Assembly: GCF_900112605.1 (NCBI RefSeq)
Contig: NZ_FOMJ01000006.1
Location: forward strand, 124,001 to 188,000
Direction of reading: 5' to 3'
Origin: Thiohalospira halophila DSM 15071
Lineage (GTDB): Bacteria > Pseudomonadota > Gammaproteobacteria > Thiohalospirales > Thiohalospiraceae
DNA: 64,000 nucleotides
The notes below the pieces were generated by a model, which searched no databases, was not told the origin of the DNA, and saw only the letters and a program-made list of their open reading frames with translations. Shown in pieces: positions 49,600 to 58,970 of the stretch (position 1 is the first letter of the stretch; each line of letters begins with the position of its first letter). A program made the translations under genes and the position numbers.

Positions 49600-51885
49600 T
49601 TGCCGAGCCGCATCTCCACCCTCCTCGCCCTGGCCCTGACCCTGGGCCTCGCCGACGAGGCCACCGCCGAGGTCCTGGCCAGCGAGCGCTTCGGGCTCTG
49701 CACGCCGCTGACCTTCCCCCCGGCGGCCCTGGAGGCGCCCCCGGCCGGGGGCATGGCGGCGCGGGCCCGGCGCATGGAGCTGGTGCGCGACGGCGTCTCC
49801 ACCCTGGAGGGGGACGTCGCCCTGCGCCGGGGCGAACGCCAGCTCACCGCCGACCGGGTCACCCTCGACGCCACTACCGAGCGCGCCCGGGCCGAGGGGA
49901 ACCTCCTGTTCTGGGACGACACCTTGGTCATCGAGGGTGAAGAGGCGCGGATGTCCTCGGCGCTGGATACCGGCGAATTCACCGGCACCGACTTCCGCGT
50001 GCCGGAGCCCCACGCCCGGGGTGGGGCCGGCCGCATCCGACGGTTGGCCGACGGCCGCACCCGGATGTGGGACGTGCGCTACACCACCTGCGACCCCGGC
50101 CGCCAGGACTGGCTGCTGGATGCCTCCCGGGTCACCCTGGACCACGACAGCGGCCGCGGCTACGCCCGCCACACGGTGCTTCGGGCGGTGGGGGTGCCGT
50201 TCTTCTACCTCCCCTGGATGACCTTCCCTATCACCGAGGACCGGCTCACCGGGCTGCTCAGCCCGACCTTCGACATCGATAGCGACGACGGCAGCTACGA
50301 CATCATGCTGCCCATCTACCTCAACCTGGCGCCCAACTACGACGCCACCCTGGTCCCGCGCTTCTTCGACGACCGCGGGGAGATGCTCGGCGCCGAGTTC
50401 CGCTACCTCACCGAGGACAGCCAGGGGGAGATCCGGGGCAACTACCTGCCCAACGACCAGGTCTACGGCGACGACCGCTACAGCTATAACGTGGAGCACC
50501 GCTCGACCCTCGGCGCCGGCTTCTCCACCCGGGCCAATATCGAGGGCGTCAGCGACGAGGACTACCACGAGGACATCAGCAAGGGCTTTGCCAGCACCTC
50601 CGCGCGCTACACCGAGCAGACCGCCGAACTCGGCTGGGCCAGCGATTGGCTGAACGTGAACGCGCGCCTGGAGCGCTACCGCCCCATCGACGAGGACCAG
50701 CCCACCCCCTACGAGCGCCGCCCCCAGGTGACCTGGGAGACGCCGCGACCCTGGGCCATCAACCGGCCCACCTGGCAGCTGGAGGGGGAGTATGTCGACT
50801 TCGCCAGCAACGACGAGGCCGACCCGGTGGGCCGCCGCCAGGACCACACCCTCACCCTGGGCTGGCCCCTGGAGACCACCGCCACCTTCTTCCGGCCGGA
50901 GGTCGCCCTGCGCCATACCGCCTGGGACCTGGACGAGGACCCCGCCGACCCCGCCGCACCCACGGAGTTCGAGCGAAACCTGCCCATCTGGACGGTGGAC
51001 ACCGGGCTCTTCCTGGAACGCCCCTTCGAGCTGGGCCGGCCGCTGCTGCAGACCCTGGAGCCGCGGCTCTACTACGTCGACATCCCCTACCGGGAGCAGG
51101 ATGCGATCCCGACCTTCGACACCGGCGAGCAGACCTTCAACTTCGGCCAGCTCTTCCAGCCGAACCGCTACACCGGCCCAGACCGCATCGGCGATACCCG
51201 CCGGGTCACCACGGCGGTGACCACCCGCTTCCTGGACCGGGCCAGTGGTGAGGAGTACCTGGCCGCCAGCGCCGGCCAGATCCGCTACCTGGCGGACCGG
51301 CGGGTCACCCTGGGCAACGAACCGCGGACCACCACCGAGAGCGATATCGCCATGGAGCTGCGCGGCGGCGCCGGCCCTTGGCGGACCACCGCCTCCGTGC
51401 TCTACGCCCCGGAGGAGGATCGCCCCCGCCAGCGCGCCCTGCGACTCCAGTACAAGGCGGCCCCCCGCCGGCTGGTGAGCCTCAACTACCGCGACCGCAT
51501 CAATGACTTCGATGCCGAGGAGGCGGTGGACGAGTACCAGCTCCGCCAGACCGGCGCCTCCGCCATCTGGGCCTTCAACGACCGCTGGCACGTCATCCTC
51601 CACGACCGCTACGACCTGCGCGAGCAGTTCCACCGCGAGGTGCTCTTCGGCATCGGCTACGACAGCTGCTGCTGGGGAGTCCGGCTGGTGGGCCGGCGCT
51701 ACCAGGAGCAGGCCGAGCCGGAGCCCGGGGAGACCCGTGCCGACCTGGTAGATCGCGGCGTCTTCCTGGAATTCGAGCTGAAGGGGCTGTCGGCCATCGG
51801 TAGCCGCGTTGACGAGATGCTGCATGATAGTATCTACGGCTATGAGCCACGCTTCGAGCAAGACGATGACGACCCCAACCAATAG
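49600..51885 (+). CDS. lptD: LPS-assembly outer-membrane protein LptD
   Basis: A 761-residue beta-barrel that, with lipoprotein LptE, inserts LPS in the outer leaflet. A signal peptide (LLALALTLGLADEATA) precedes an N-terminal beta-jellyroll (about residues 50-190, 'LRRGERQLTADRVTLDATTE') and a barrel to residue 761. The four conserved cysteines of the two interdomain disulfides are present: FGLCTP (Cys34), TTCDPG (about 163) and the pair in DSCCWG near the end. The start must be the TTG at 49600, because an in-frame stop lies 21 bp upstream and no better codon occurs before the signal peptide. It is followed by surA, the chaperone it depends on. Confidence 0.95.
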   Translation: MPSRISTLLALALTLGLADEATAEVLASERFGLCTPLTFPPAALEAPPAGGMAARARRMELVRDGVSTLEGDVALRRGERQLTADRVTLDATTERARAEGNLLFWDDTLVIEGEEARMSSALDTGEFTGTDFRVPEPHARGGAGRIRRLADGRTRMWDVRYTTCDPGRQDWLLDASRVTLDHDSGRGYARHTVLRAVGVPFFYLPWMTFPITEDRLTGLLSPTFDIDSDDGSYDIMLPIYLNLAPNYDATLVPRFFDDRGEMLGAEFRYLTEDSQGEIRGNYLPNDQVYGDDRYSYNVEHRSTLGAGFSTRANIEGVSDEDYHEDISKGFASTSARYTEQTAELGWASDWLNVNARLERYRPIDEDQPTPYERRPQVTWETPRPWAINRPTWQLEGEYVDFASNDEADPVGRRQDHTLTLGWPLETTATFFRPEVALRHTAWDLDEDPADPAAPTEFERNLPIWTVDTGLFLERPFELGRPLLQTLEPRLYYVDIPYREQDAIPTFDTGEQTFNFGQLFQPNRYTGPDRIGDTRRVTTAVTTRFLDRASGEEYLAASAGQIRYLADRRVTLGNEPRTTTESDIAMELRGGAGPWRTTASVLYAPEEDRPRQRALRLQYKAAPRRLVSLNYRDRINDFDAEEAVDEYQLRQTGASAIWAFNDRWHVILHDRYDLREQFHREVLFGIGYDSCCWGVRLVGRRYQEQAEPEPGETRADLVDRGVFLEFELKGLSAIGSRVDEMLHDSIYGYEPRFEQDDDDPNQ

Positions 51886-51892
51886 AGGCCCC

Positions 51893-53164
51893 ATGTACCG
51901 GATCCTCGCCCCCCTGCTGGCCATTCTGATGGCCCTGGCCCTGTCCGCTCCCGCGGCAGCCGAGACCCTCGAGCGCATCGTCGCCGTGGTCAACGACGAG
52001 GCGGTCCTGGCCAGCGAGCTTGAACGGGAGATGCGAACCGTCCGCCAGCAGCTCCAGCAGCGGAACATCCGCCCCCCCTCGCAGGAGGCACTGGAGAAGC
52101 AGGTCCTGGACCGGCTCATCACCCAGCGGCTGCAGCTGCAGATGGCCGAACGCACCCGGATCCGGGTGGACGACGTCACCCTCAACCGCGCCCTGCAGGA
52201 CATCGCCTCCCGCAACAACCTGAGCCTGGAGCAGTTCCGCAACGTCCTGGAGCGCGACGGTATCGACTACGCCGCCTTCCGCGAGGACATCCGCGACGAG
52301 ATCACCATCTCCCGCCTGCAGCAGCGCCAGGTCCAGCAGCAGGTCCAGGTCACCGAGGAGGAAGTGGAGAACCATCTCGACAATCTCCGCGCCCGGGGCG
52401 CCCTGGACGAGGAGTACCGTCTGCGCCACATCCTGGTGGCGGTCCCGGAGGCGGCCAGCCCCGACGAGGTGGAGGCGGCGCGTGAGGAGGCCGCCTCCCT
52501 GCGGGAACAGCTCGTCGACGAGGGTGCCGATTTCGCCCGCCTGGCCACCCGCGAGTCCGATGGCCAGAACGCCCTGGAGGGCGGTGATCTGGGCTGGCGC
52601 CGCGGCGGCCGCCTGCCGGAGACCCTCGCCGAGTCCCTCCAGGGCCTGGAGGCCGGCGGGATCAGCGAGGTGGTACGTACCCCCAGCGGCTTCCACCTGC
52701 TCCAGCTGGAGGAGCGGCGTACCACCGGCGGCGAGACCGAGGAGCAGACCCGGGCGCGCCACATCCTCCTCCAGGGAGACAACGCCCGTAGCCGCCTCCA
52801 GCGCCTGCGCCGCCAGATCGAGAACGGCGCCGACTTCGCCGAGCTCGCCCGCGAGCACTCCGAGGATCCCGGCTCCGCCGAGCGCGGCGGCGACCTGGGC
52901 TGGGTGGGCAGTGGTGCCCTGGTCTCCGAGTTCGAGAACGTCATGGACGGACTGAATCCGGGTCAGGTCAGCCAGCCCTTCGAGACCCAGTTCGGCTGGC
53001 ACATCGTCCGGGTGGAGGACCGCCGCCGCCAGGCCGCCGGGCTGGAGTCCCGGCGCAACGAGGCGCGCCAGCTCATCCGCCAGCGCAAGAGCGAGGAGAC
53101 CATCGACCGCTGGCTGCGCCAGCTCCGCGCCGAGGCCTACATCGAGCGCCGCCTGGGCGAATGA
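51893..53164 (+). CDS. surA: Periplasmic chaperone/PPIase SurA
   Basis: A 423-residue periplasmic chaperone for outer-membrane proteins. The signal peptide is 'LLAILMALALSAPAAAETL'. The N-terminal chaperone domain begins 'RIVAVVNDEAVLASELEREM'. Two parvulin domains follow: 'YRLRHILVAVPEAASPDEVE' with 'GGDLGWRRGGRLPET', and 'RARHILLQGDNARSRLQRLR' with 'GGDLGWVGSGALVSEFENVM'. It lies 7 bp after lptD and overlaps pdxA (ATGA). Confidence 0.96.
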   Translation: MYRILAPLLAILMALALSAPAAAETLERIVAVVNDEAVLASELEREMRTVRQQLQQRNIRPPSQEALEKQVLDRLITQRLQLQMAERTRIRVDDVTLNRALQDIASRNNLSLEQFRNVLERDGIDYAAFREDIRDEITISRLQQRQVQQQVQVTEEEVENHLDNLRARGALDEEYRLRHILVAVPEAASPDEVEAAREEAASLREQLVDEGADFARLATRESDGQNALEGGDLGWRRGGRLPETLAESLQGLEAGGISEVVRTPSGFHLLQLEERRTTGGETEEQTRARHILLQGDNARSRLQRLRRQIENGADFAELAREHSEDPGSAERGGDLGWVGSGALVSEFENVMDGLNPGQVSQPFETQFGWHIVRVEDRRRQAAGLESRRNEARQLIRQRKSEETIDRWLRQLRAEAYIERRLGE

Positions 53165-54147
53165 CCGAGCGCACCCTCGCCCTGACCCCCGGGGAACCGG
53201 CGGGAATCGGCCCCGACCTGGCCCTGGCGCTGGCCACCGACCCGCCCGCCGGCGCCCGCCTGGTCGCGGTGGCCGATCCTGACCTGCTCGCCGAGCGCGC
53301 CCGCCTGCTGGGCTGGCCGGTGACCATTACCGAGTGGGCACCGGACCGACCCCGGTCCGCCCACGGCGGCCCGGTCCTGGAGGTGCTGCCCGTGACCTGC
53401 CCGGCCCCGGTCCGCCCCGGCCATCCGGATCCGGCCACCGCCGGCTACGTCCTCGAGACCCTGACCACCGCCGCCGACGGCTGCCGCGACGGCCGCTTCC
53501 ACGGCCTGGTCACCGGCCCGGTCCACAAGGGCGTCATCAACGCCGCCGGCATCCCCTTCACCGGCCACACCGAATTCCTGGCCGAGCATGCCGGGGTCGA
53601 GCGCGTGGTCATGTGCCTGGCCGTCGGCGACCTGCGCGTGGCCCTGGCCACCACCCACCTGCCCCTGGCCGAGGTCCCCGGCGCCATCCGTCGGGACGAG
53701 CTGGAAACCACCCTGCGCATCCTCCACCGCGACCTGGTGGAGCGCTTCGGTATCCATGACCCGCGCATCCTGGTCTGCGGCCTCAACCCCCACGCCGGCG
53801 AGGGCGGCCACCTGGGGCGGGAGGAGATCGAGACCATCGGCCCGGTGCTGGAGGCCCTGCGCACCGAGGACATGGACCTGCGCGGCCCGCTGCCGGCGGA
53901 CACCGTCTTCACCCCCCACCACCTGGAGGGGGCCGATACGGTCCTGGCCATGTACCACGACCAGGGGCTGCCGGTGCTCAAGTTCCACGGCTTCGGCCGG
54001 GCGGTGAACATCACCCTGGGCCTGCCCTGGATCCGCACCTCCGTAGACCACGGCACCGCCGTGGACCTCGCCGGTACCGGCCGGGCCGACGCCGGCAGCC
54101 TGCGCGAGGCGGTGCACCAGGCCCTGGCGCTGGGGGCGCGCACGTGA
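53161..54147 (+). CDS. pdxA: 4-hydroxythreonine-4-phosphate dehydrogenase
   Basis: A 328-residue NAD-dependent oxidative decarboxylase of the DXP-dependent vitamin B6 pathway. Motifs are '[19 protein letters not shown]', '[20 protein letters not shown]', the metal-binding His in '[19 protein letters not shown]', '[19 protein letters not shown]' and '[19 protein letters not shown]'. It is coupled to surA by ATGA and to rsmA by GTGA. The surA-pdxA-rsmA-apaG-apaH order is widely conserved. Confidence 0.97.
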   Translation: MTERTLALTPGEPAGIGPDLALALATDPPAGARLVAVADPDLLAERARLLGWPVTITEWAPDRPRSAHGGPVLEVLPVTCPAPVRPGHPDPATAGYVLETLTTAADGCRDGRFHGLVTGPVHKGVINAAGIPFTGHTEFLAEHAGVERVVMCLAVGDLRVALATTHLPLAEVPGAIRRDELETTLRILHRDLVERFGIHDPRILVCGLNPHAGEGGHLGREEIETIGPVLEALRTEDMDLRGPLPADTVFTPHHLEGADTVLAMYHDQGLPVLKFHGFGRAVNITLGLPWIRTSVDHGTAVDLAGTGRADAGSLREAVHQALALGART

Positions 54148-54938
54148 GCGACCACCGACCCCGCAAGCGCTTCGGCCAGAACTTCCTCCACGACCCCCAC
54201 ATCATCCAGCGCATCGTGGATGCGGTGGCACCCGGGCCCGACGAGACCCTGGTGGAGATCGGCCCCGGCGAGGGGGCGCTCACGGGGCCGCTGCTCGCCG
54301 CCGCCGGCCGACTGACCGCCGTGGAGCTCGACCGCGACCTGGCCGCCCATCTGCGGGAGCGCTTCGGCGAGGCGCTCACCGTAGTGGAGGCGGACGCCAC
54401 CCGCGTGGACCTGCGGGAACTGCTCCCGGAGCAGGAGGGAGGTGAGGAGAGGCCCCTGCGCCTGGTGGGCAACCTGCCCTACAATGTCTCCACGCCCCTG
54501 CTCTTCCACTTCCTGGGCTACCGCAATGCCATTCGGGACATGCACTTCATGCTCCAACGGGAGGTGGTGGAGCGCATGGGGGCGAAGCCCGGCAGCCGCC
54601 AGTACGGCCGGCTCTCGGTAATGGTGCAGTACCACTGCGCCGTGACGCCGCTCTTCCGGGTCCCGGCGGGGGCCTTCCGGCCGGCGCCGAAAGTAGAGTC
54701 CATGGTGGTCCGGCTGGTCCCCCACGCCGAGCCACCGGTGGCGGTGGCCGACGAGGCGCGCCTGGCGGCGGTGGTCACCCGCGCCTTCGGCGCCCGGCGC
54801 AAGACCCTGGCCAACGCCCTCAAGGGCGAACTGGACGCGGAGGCCATCCGCGCCGCCGGGGTCGACCCCGGCGCCCGGGCCGAGACCCTGGACCTGGCCG
54901 CCTTCGCCCGGCTGGCCAATGCCAGCGTTGCGGGATAA
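54144..54938 (+). CDS. rsmA: 16S rRNA (A1518/A1519) dimethyltransferase
   Basis: A 264-residue KsgA/RsmA enzyme dimethylating two adenosines near the 3' end of 16S rRNA. Conserved '[20 protein letters not shown]', the SAM loop '[16 protein letters not shown]', the target-base motif '[19 protein letters not shown]' and '[20 protein letters not shown]' are present. The start is GTG, overlapping pdxA. Unlike the usual arrangement, apaG does not follow directly: a structured repeat and a HExxH gene intervene. Confidence 0.97.
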   Translation: MSDHRPRKRFGQNFLHDPHIIQRIVDAVAPGPDETLVEIGPGEGALTGPLLAAAGRLTAVELDRDLAAHLRERFGEALTVVEADATRVDLRELLPEQEGGEERPLRLVGNLPYNVSTPLLFHFLGYRNAIRDMHFMLQREVVERMGAKPGSRQYGRLSVMVQYHCAVTPLFRVPAGAFRPAPKVESMVVRLVPHAEPPVAVADEARLAAVVTRAFGARRKTLANALKGELDAEAIRAAGVDPGARAETLDLAAFARLANASVAG

Positions 54939-55011
54939 CTCGCGGGACCCGGATTCCGGGATGGTTCCCTCTGCGAGAAGGTATCGCCAGGCCGCGGTCT
55001 TTCGACGCGGC

Positions 55012-55118
55012 AAGGGCGGTGCCGGTCCCGGTTCGCGGGGTTTCGACAGCAGGGATGCTGTCGTAAAGCCTACATGGATGTATGTACGGCGTCCCCGCGA
55101 ACCGGACCGGCATCGCCC
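55012..55118. repeat. Structured dispersed repeat, copy 1 (two hairpins inside a long stem)
   Basis: The outer stem pairs 55012-55040 with 55093-55118 (arms starting GCCGGTCCCGGTTCGCGGGG, with one bulged base and one mismatch). Inside are hairpin 1, CGACAGCA / TGCTGTCG with loop GGGA (55044-55063), and hairpin 2, GCCTACA / TGTA-C-GGC with an 8-nt loop TGGATGTA and a bulged C (55068-55090). The same architecture occurs at 63820-63926, where the sequences of all three stems differ but stay complementary. It lies in the 235-bp gap between rsmA and the HExxH gene. Confidence 0.85.
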
Positions 55119-55173
55119 GGAACGGAGCGAAACGTCGAATAAAGGACCTGCTGTAACAGGAGAGACACCCCCG

Positions 55174-55665
55174 TTGACCGACGTCCTCACCTGCGCCGAC
55201 CTCGGCTGGGCGCCCCTGGAGGCGCTGCTGGACCGCTACGGCCTGGCCCTGGCGCCGGTGGCCGCGGGCGCGCCCATCCCCGGGACCTTCTGGGGCGAGC
55301 CGGAGGCCGGCATGATCGGGACCACCCTCCATGCCCGGCCGGACACCCCGGTCCATTCGCTGCTCCACGAGACCGCCCACGTGGTCTGCATGGACAGCGA
55401 CCGGCGCGCCGGCCTGCATACCGACGCCGGCGGCACCGCCCTGGAGGAGTGCGGCGTCTGCTACCTGGAGATCCGGCTGGCCGACAAGCTCCCCGAGGTC
55501 GGGTCCGACCGGATCATGGCCGACATGGACGCCTGGGGGTACTCCTTCCGGCTGGGCTCCACCTCGGCGTGGTACGCCGGGGATGCCGAGGATGCGGCGC
55601 AATGGCTTACCGAGCACGGGTTGATCGACGAGTCGGGCGCCCCAACATGGCGGCTGCGTACCTAA
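55174..55665 (+). CDS. Putative small HExxH metalloprotein
   Basis: A 163-residue cytoplasmic protein with the zinc-protease-like motif HETAH (His65-Glu66-His69, in HSLLHETAHVVCM) and a conserved acidic/Cys region 20 residues later (TALEECGVCYLEI) that could give the third ligand. No signal peptide or membrane helix is present. The start is a TTG at 55174 with AGGAGA about ten bases upstream. I recall similar conserved unknowns in gammaproteobacteria but no named family. It stands between a structured repeat and apaG. Peptidase activity is only suggested by the motif. Confidence 0.78.
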   Translation: MTDVLTCADLGWAPLEALLDRYGLALAPVAAGAPIPGTFWGEPEAGMIGTTLHARPDTPVHSLLHETAHVVCMDSDRRAGLHTDAGGTALEECGVCYLEIRLADKLPEVGSDRIMADMDAWGYSFRLGSTSAWYAGDAEDAAQWLTEHGLIDESGAPTWRLRT

Positions 55666-55700
55666 TACCCATTCCAACGAAATCGCGAGAATCGCAGACC

Positions 55701-56093
55701 ATGACCCAAGAGCAGGAAGACCCGCGCTACCAGATCCGCGTGGACGTGGAGAGCCGCTTCATCCCGGAGCAGTCCGAGCCGGACGAGGGGCGGCATGTCT
55801 TCGCCTACACCGTCACCATCCACAACGAGGGTAGCGAGGCGGCCCAGCTCCTGGATCGCCACTGGATCATCACCGACGCCGACGGCCAGACCCAGGAGGT
55901 CCAGGGCGAGGGCGTGGTGGGCGAGCAGCCCCGCCTGGAGCCGGGGCAGAGCTACCAGTACACCTCGGGCACGGTGCTGCGCACCGCCGTGGGGAGCATG
56001 CACGGGACTTACGGCATGGTCGCCGACGACGGCCACCGCTTTAACGCCTCCATCGCCCCCTTCAGCCTCCAGGTGCCCGGGAAGCTCCACTAG
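55701..56093 (+). CDS. apaG: ApaG protein
   Basis: A 130-residue fibronectin-III-like protein of unclear function, typically encoded with apaH and rsmA. Family stretches are 'HVFAYTVTIHNEGSEAAQLL', 'DRHWIITDADGQTQEVQGEG' and 'VVGEQPRLEPGQSYQYTSGT'. Its stop shares one base with the GTG of the methyltransferase gene (TAGTG). Eukaryotic homologues form ApaG domains in polymerase-delta-interacting and F-box proteins. Confidence 0.96.
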   Translation: MTQEQEDPRYQIRVDVESRFIPEQSEPDEGRHVFAYTVTIHNEGSEAAQLLDRHWIITDADGQTQEVQGEGVVGEQPRLEPGQSYQYTSGTVLRTAVGSMHGTYGMVADDGHRFNASIAPFSLQVPGKLH

Positions 56094-56695
56094 TGTCCCT
56101 GGCCGCCGCCTATCGCCTCTGGGCGCCCCTCTACGACCCCGTCCTGCGCCGGGCCACGGCGCCGGTGCGGCGACGGAGCCTGGAACGGCTGCAGGCGGAG
56201 CCGGCCGATGACGTCCTGCTGGCCGGCGTGGGAACCGGCCTGGACCTGCCCCATCTGCCCGCCGGCCCCCGCTACCGCGGCTGCGACATCACCCCGGCCA
56301 TGCTCGCCCGGGCCACGGGCCAGCGGGCGGTCGCCCTGGACTGCGCCGACGTCCAGGCCCTGCCCTATGCCGAGGCCGGTTTCGATGCCGTGGTGGCCCA
56401 CCTCATCCTGGCGGTGGTGCCGCGGCCGGCCGCCGCACTGGCGGAGATGAGCCGGGTAACCCGGCCCGGCGGCCGGATCCTGATCTTCGACAAGTTCCTG
56501 CAACCGGGTCAGCGGGCCCCCCTGCGGCGGCTGGCGAGCCCCCTCCTGGGGCGGCTGGCCACCCGCACCGACGTGGTCCTCGAGGAGCTGCTGGCGGAGC
56601 GACCGGAACTGGGGGTGGAGGCCGACGACCCGGCCCTGGCCGGGGGCTGGTTCCGCCAGATCACCCTGCGCCGCCATCCGGACGAGGCCCACTGA
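56093..56695 (+). CDS. Class I SAM-dependent methyltransferase (UbiE/PmtA-like)
   Basis: A 200-residue methyltransferase inserted between apaG and apaH. An N-terminal segment (AAYRLWAPLYDPVLRRATAP) resembles phosphatidylethanolamine methyltransferases. The SAM loop is 'VLLAGVGTGLDLPHLPAG', followed by 'LDCADVQALPYAEAGFDAVV' and 'VTRPGGRILIFDKFL'. It starts at GTG overlapping the apaG stop by one base. Lipid, quinone or small-molecule substrates are all possible. Confidence 0.87.
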   Translation: MSLAAAYRLWAPLYDPVLRRATAPVRRRSLERLQAEPADDVLLAGVGTGLDLPHLPAGPRYRGCDITPAMLARATGQRAVALDCADVQALPYAEAGFDAVVAHLILAVVPRPAAALAEMSRVTRPGGRILIFDKFLQPGQRAPLRRLASPLLGRLATRTDVVLEELLAERPELGVEADDPALAGGWFRQITLRRHPDEAH

Positions 56696-56717
56696 GCCTG
56701 TAGCGCGAGGAGGACGC

Positions 56718-57554
56718 ATGGCCGTCTACGCCATCGGAGACATCCAGGGCTGCGCCGAGGAGCTGGACCGGCTGCTGGAACACATCGCCTTCGACCCGGC
56801 AACCGACCGGCTCTGGTTCGCCGGCGACCTGGTCAACCGCGGCCCCGGCTCCCTGGATGCCCTGCGCCGGGTCCACGAACTCGACGCGGTGGCCACGGTA
56901 GTGCTGGGCAACCACGACCTCCACCTGCTGGCGGTGGCCCGGGGCGCCGGCCGGGAGAAACGCGGCGATACCCTGCGCCCCATCCTGGAAGCGCCGGATC
57001 GCGAGGTCCTGCTGGAGTGGCTGCGGCGCCGCCCCCTCTTCCACCAGGACCCGGAACTGGGCTTCAGCCTGGTCCACGCCGGGCTGCCCCCCATCTGGGA
57101 TACCGGCACCGCCGCCCGCCTGGCGCGGGAGGCCGAGGCGGTCCTGGGCGGCCCCGATCCGGACCCCTTCCTGCACGTCATGTACGGCGACCAGCCCGAC
57201 CGCTGGGACGAGGCGCTGGAGGGATGGCCGCGGCTGCGCTACATCGTCAACGCCCTGACCCGGCTGCGCTACGTGCGCGACGACGGCCGACCGGCCCTCG
57301 CCGCCAAAGGGGCGCCGGGGAGCCAGCCCAGCGGCTGCCACCCCTGGTTCGACCACCCCGAGCGCGCCAGCCGGGGGCAGCGCGTCGTCTTCGGCCACTG
57401 GTCCACCCTGGGGCTGCACCTCACCCGGGACACCTTCGGCCTGGACACCGGCTGCCTCTGGGGCGGCCGCCTCACCGCCCTGCGCCTGGACGGGGAGGAA
57501 CCCCGGGTCTTCCAGGTGGACTGCCCCGGCGCCGTGACGCCGGGGACCGTCTGA
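56718..57554 (+). CDS. apaH: Symmetrical bis(5'-nucleosyl)-tetraphosphatase
   Basis: A 278-residue metallophosphoesterase hydrolysing Ap4A to two ADP and, in E. coli, removing Np4 caps from RNA. The calcineurin-like motifs are 'YAIGDIQGCAEELDRLL', 'WFAGDLVNRGPGSLDALR', 'VVLGNHDLHLLAVARG' and the late 'VFGHWSTLG'. A GAGGAGG ribosome site precedes the ATG. It ends the lptD-to-apaH run. Confidence 0.97.
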   Translation: MAVYAIGDIQGCAEELDRLLEHIAFDPATDRLWFAGDLVNRGPGSLDALRRVHELDAVATVVLGNHDLHLLAVARGAGREKRGDTLRPILEAPDREVLLEWLRRRPLFHQDPELGFSLVHAGLPPIWDTGTAARLAREAEAVLGGPDPDPFLHVMYGDQPDRWDEALEGWPRLRYIVNALTRLRYVRDDGRPALAAKGAPGSQPSGCHPWFDHPERASRGQRVVFGHWSTLGLHLTRDTFGLDTGCLWGGRLTALRLDGEEPRVFQVDCPGAVTPGTV

Positions 57555-57631
57555 CGCCCCGGGGAAACCTGGGGGCAGACCCGGGCCCTGTGCTATCTTG
57601 CGAATACAAACTGCCTGCAAGGAGACCCGCC

Positions 57632-58204
57632 ATGAAACGACTCTTCGCCCTCGCCCTCGGCATCGCCCTCTCGGCGCCCGCAGCCGCCGAGTGGACGCTG
57701 GACAACGAGGCTTCGGACCTCAACTACATCTCCATCAAGGCCGGCCACACCGGGGAGGTGAACGAGTTCGAACAGCTCTCCGGCAGCCTGGAGGAGGGCC
57801 GGGCCGAGGTGACCATCGACCTGGCCAGCGTCGACACCGGCGTGGATATCCGCGACGAGCGCATGCGCGATATGTTCTTCAAGGTGGACAACTTCCCCAC
57901 CGCCGAGCTCACCGCCGAGTTCGAGGCGACCCTGGTGAAGAACCTCTTCCCCGGTGACATGACCCGGGCGCGGGTCTCCGGCGAACTCACCCTCCAGGGT
58001 GACAGCCAGGAGCTGGAGATGCCGGTGCGGCTGCTGCGCCTGGACGAGGACACGCTGGTGGCCACCAGCGCCGCGCCGGTGGTCATCAACGCCGCCGACT
58101 TCGGGCTCACCGAGTCCCTGAAGGCGCTGCGCGAGGTCGCCGGGCTGGACACCATCAGCCGGGCGGTCCCGGTCCACTTCAACCTGGTCTTCCGCCGCGA
58201 CTGA
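57632..58204 (+). CDS. YceI-family periplasmic lipid-binding protein
   Basis: A 190-residue exported lipocalin-like protein (signal peptide MKRLFALALGIALSAPAAA). Family stretches are 'WTLDNEASDLNYISIKAGHT', 'VTIDLASVDTGVDIRDERMR' and 'DMFFKVDNFPTAELTAEF'. YceI-fold proteins bind polyisoprenoid chains such as ubiquinone-8 precursors. An AAGGAGA ribosome site precedes the ATG, and a TATCTT block at about 57594 may be part of a promoter. It stands alone. Confidence 0.93.
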   Translation: MKRLFALALGIALSAPAAAEWTLDNEASDLNYISIKAGHTGEVNEFEQLSGSLEEGRAEVTIDLASVDTGVDIRDERMRDMFFKVDNFPTAELTAEFEATLVKNLFPGDMTRARVSGELTLQGDSQELEMPVRLLRLDEDTLVATSAAPVVINAADFGLTESLKALREVAGLDTISRAVPVHFNLVFRRD

Positions 58205-58469
58205 GCCCGCCCGGAACGACAGGATAGTCCCACCGTGGCCCTGAACCACCTCCACGGGCCCGTTCTCGGGGTTCCGGACTGGCGCTGACGCGCCATCCGG
58301 AACGACGGGAATGGTCCATGAACACCGTCGTTCCCGCGCAGGCGGGAACCTCGATAACCCCGCCACCCGGTCCCGAAACACCTCCGAAGGCCTGTTCTCG
58401 GGGTTCCGGGTCGGCGCTACGCGCCGCCCGGAATGACGGGGATCTCCGATTGAACGGGGAGGGTCGCGC
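58205..58469. repeat. Intergenic cluster of short palindromic repeats
   Basis: A non-coding gap between the convergent yceI-family gene and folA. Two palindromic units of about 33 bp share a core GTTCCGG-N-GGCGC-N-GCGCC-N-CCGGAA (58271-58303 and 58403-58434), each preceded by GTTCTCGGG and followed by GACGGG. A partial third tail (CCCGGAACGACAGGATAGTCC, about 58211) begins the cluster. Between them lies a perfect hairpin GTTCCCGC-GCAG-GCGGGAAC (58330-58349). This resembles REP/BIME-type clusters, which could also terminate both transcripts. Confidence 0.75.
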
Positions 58470-58970
58470 CTATCCGGCCGGGTCGTAGACCTCGAAGGTC
58501 ATGGGATGGGGATTCTCGGCGTCCGCCGGGTACTCCCGGGCTTCCACCCGTTGCCACTGCGTCCAGTCCACCTCGGGGAAGTGCGTATCTCCCTCCAGCC
58601 GGGCATGGATCCGGGTAACGATGAGGCGATCCGCCCGGGGCAGGAACTCGGCGTAGACCTGCGCCCCGCCGATGACCATGGCCCAGTCGGTATCCGTCGG
58701 CACGGCCGCCAGGGCCGCGTCGGGACCGGTGACCGGGACCACGGCCTCGGGCAGGCCGGCCGGGTCCCGGGTGATGACGATATTGGTCCGGCGGGGCAGC
58801 GGCCGGCCGCCGAAGGAGTCCAGGGTCCGCCGGCCGACGATGACCGGCCGCCCCTCGGTCCACTCCCGGAACCAGCGCAGGTCGGCGGGCTGATGCCACG
58901 GCATGTCATTGCCGGCGCCGATGACATCATTGTCCGCCATGGCCCAGATGAGGGCGATGGATGCAGTCAC
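58470..58970 (-). CDS. folA: Dihydrofolate reductase
   Basis: A 166-residue NADPH-dependent enzyme making tetrahydrofolate. Active-site features are 'LIWAMADNDVIGAGNDMPWH', 'DLRWFREWTEGRPVIVGRRT' and 'WAMVIGGAQVYAEFLPRADR'; the acidic active-site residue lies in the 'PADLRWF' helix. The start ATG overlaps the motB stop (ATGA, 58967-58970). Co-location with thyA upstream is functionally sensible, since ThyA produces dihydrofolate. Confidence 0.96.
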   Translation of the reverse strand: MTASIALIWAMADNDVIGAGNDMPWHQPADLRWFREWTEGRPVIVGRRTLDSFGGRPLPRRTNIVITRDPAGLPEAVVPVTGPDAALAAVPTDTDWAMVIGGAQVYAEFLPRADRLIVTRIHARLEGDTHFPEVDWTQWQRVEAREYPADAENPHPMTFEVYDPAG

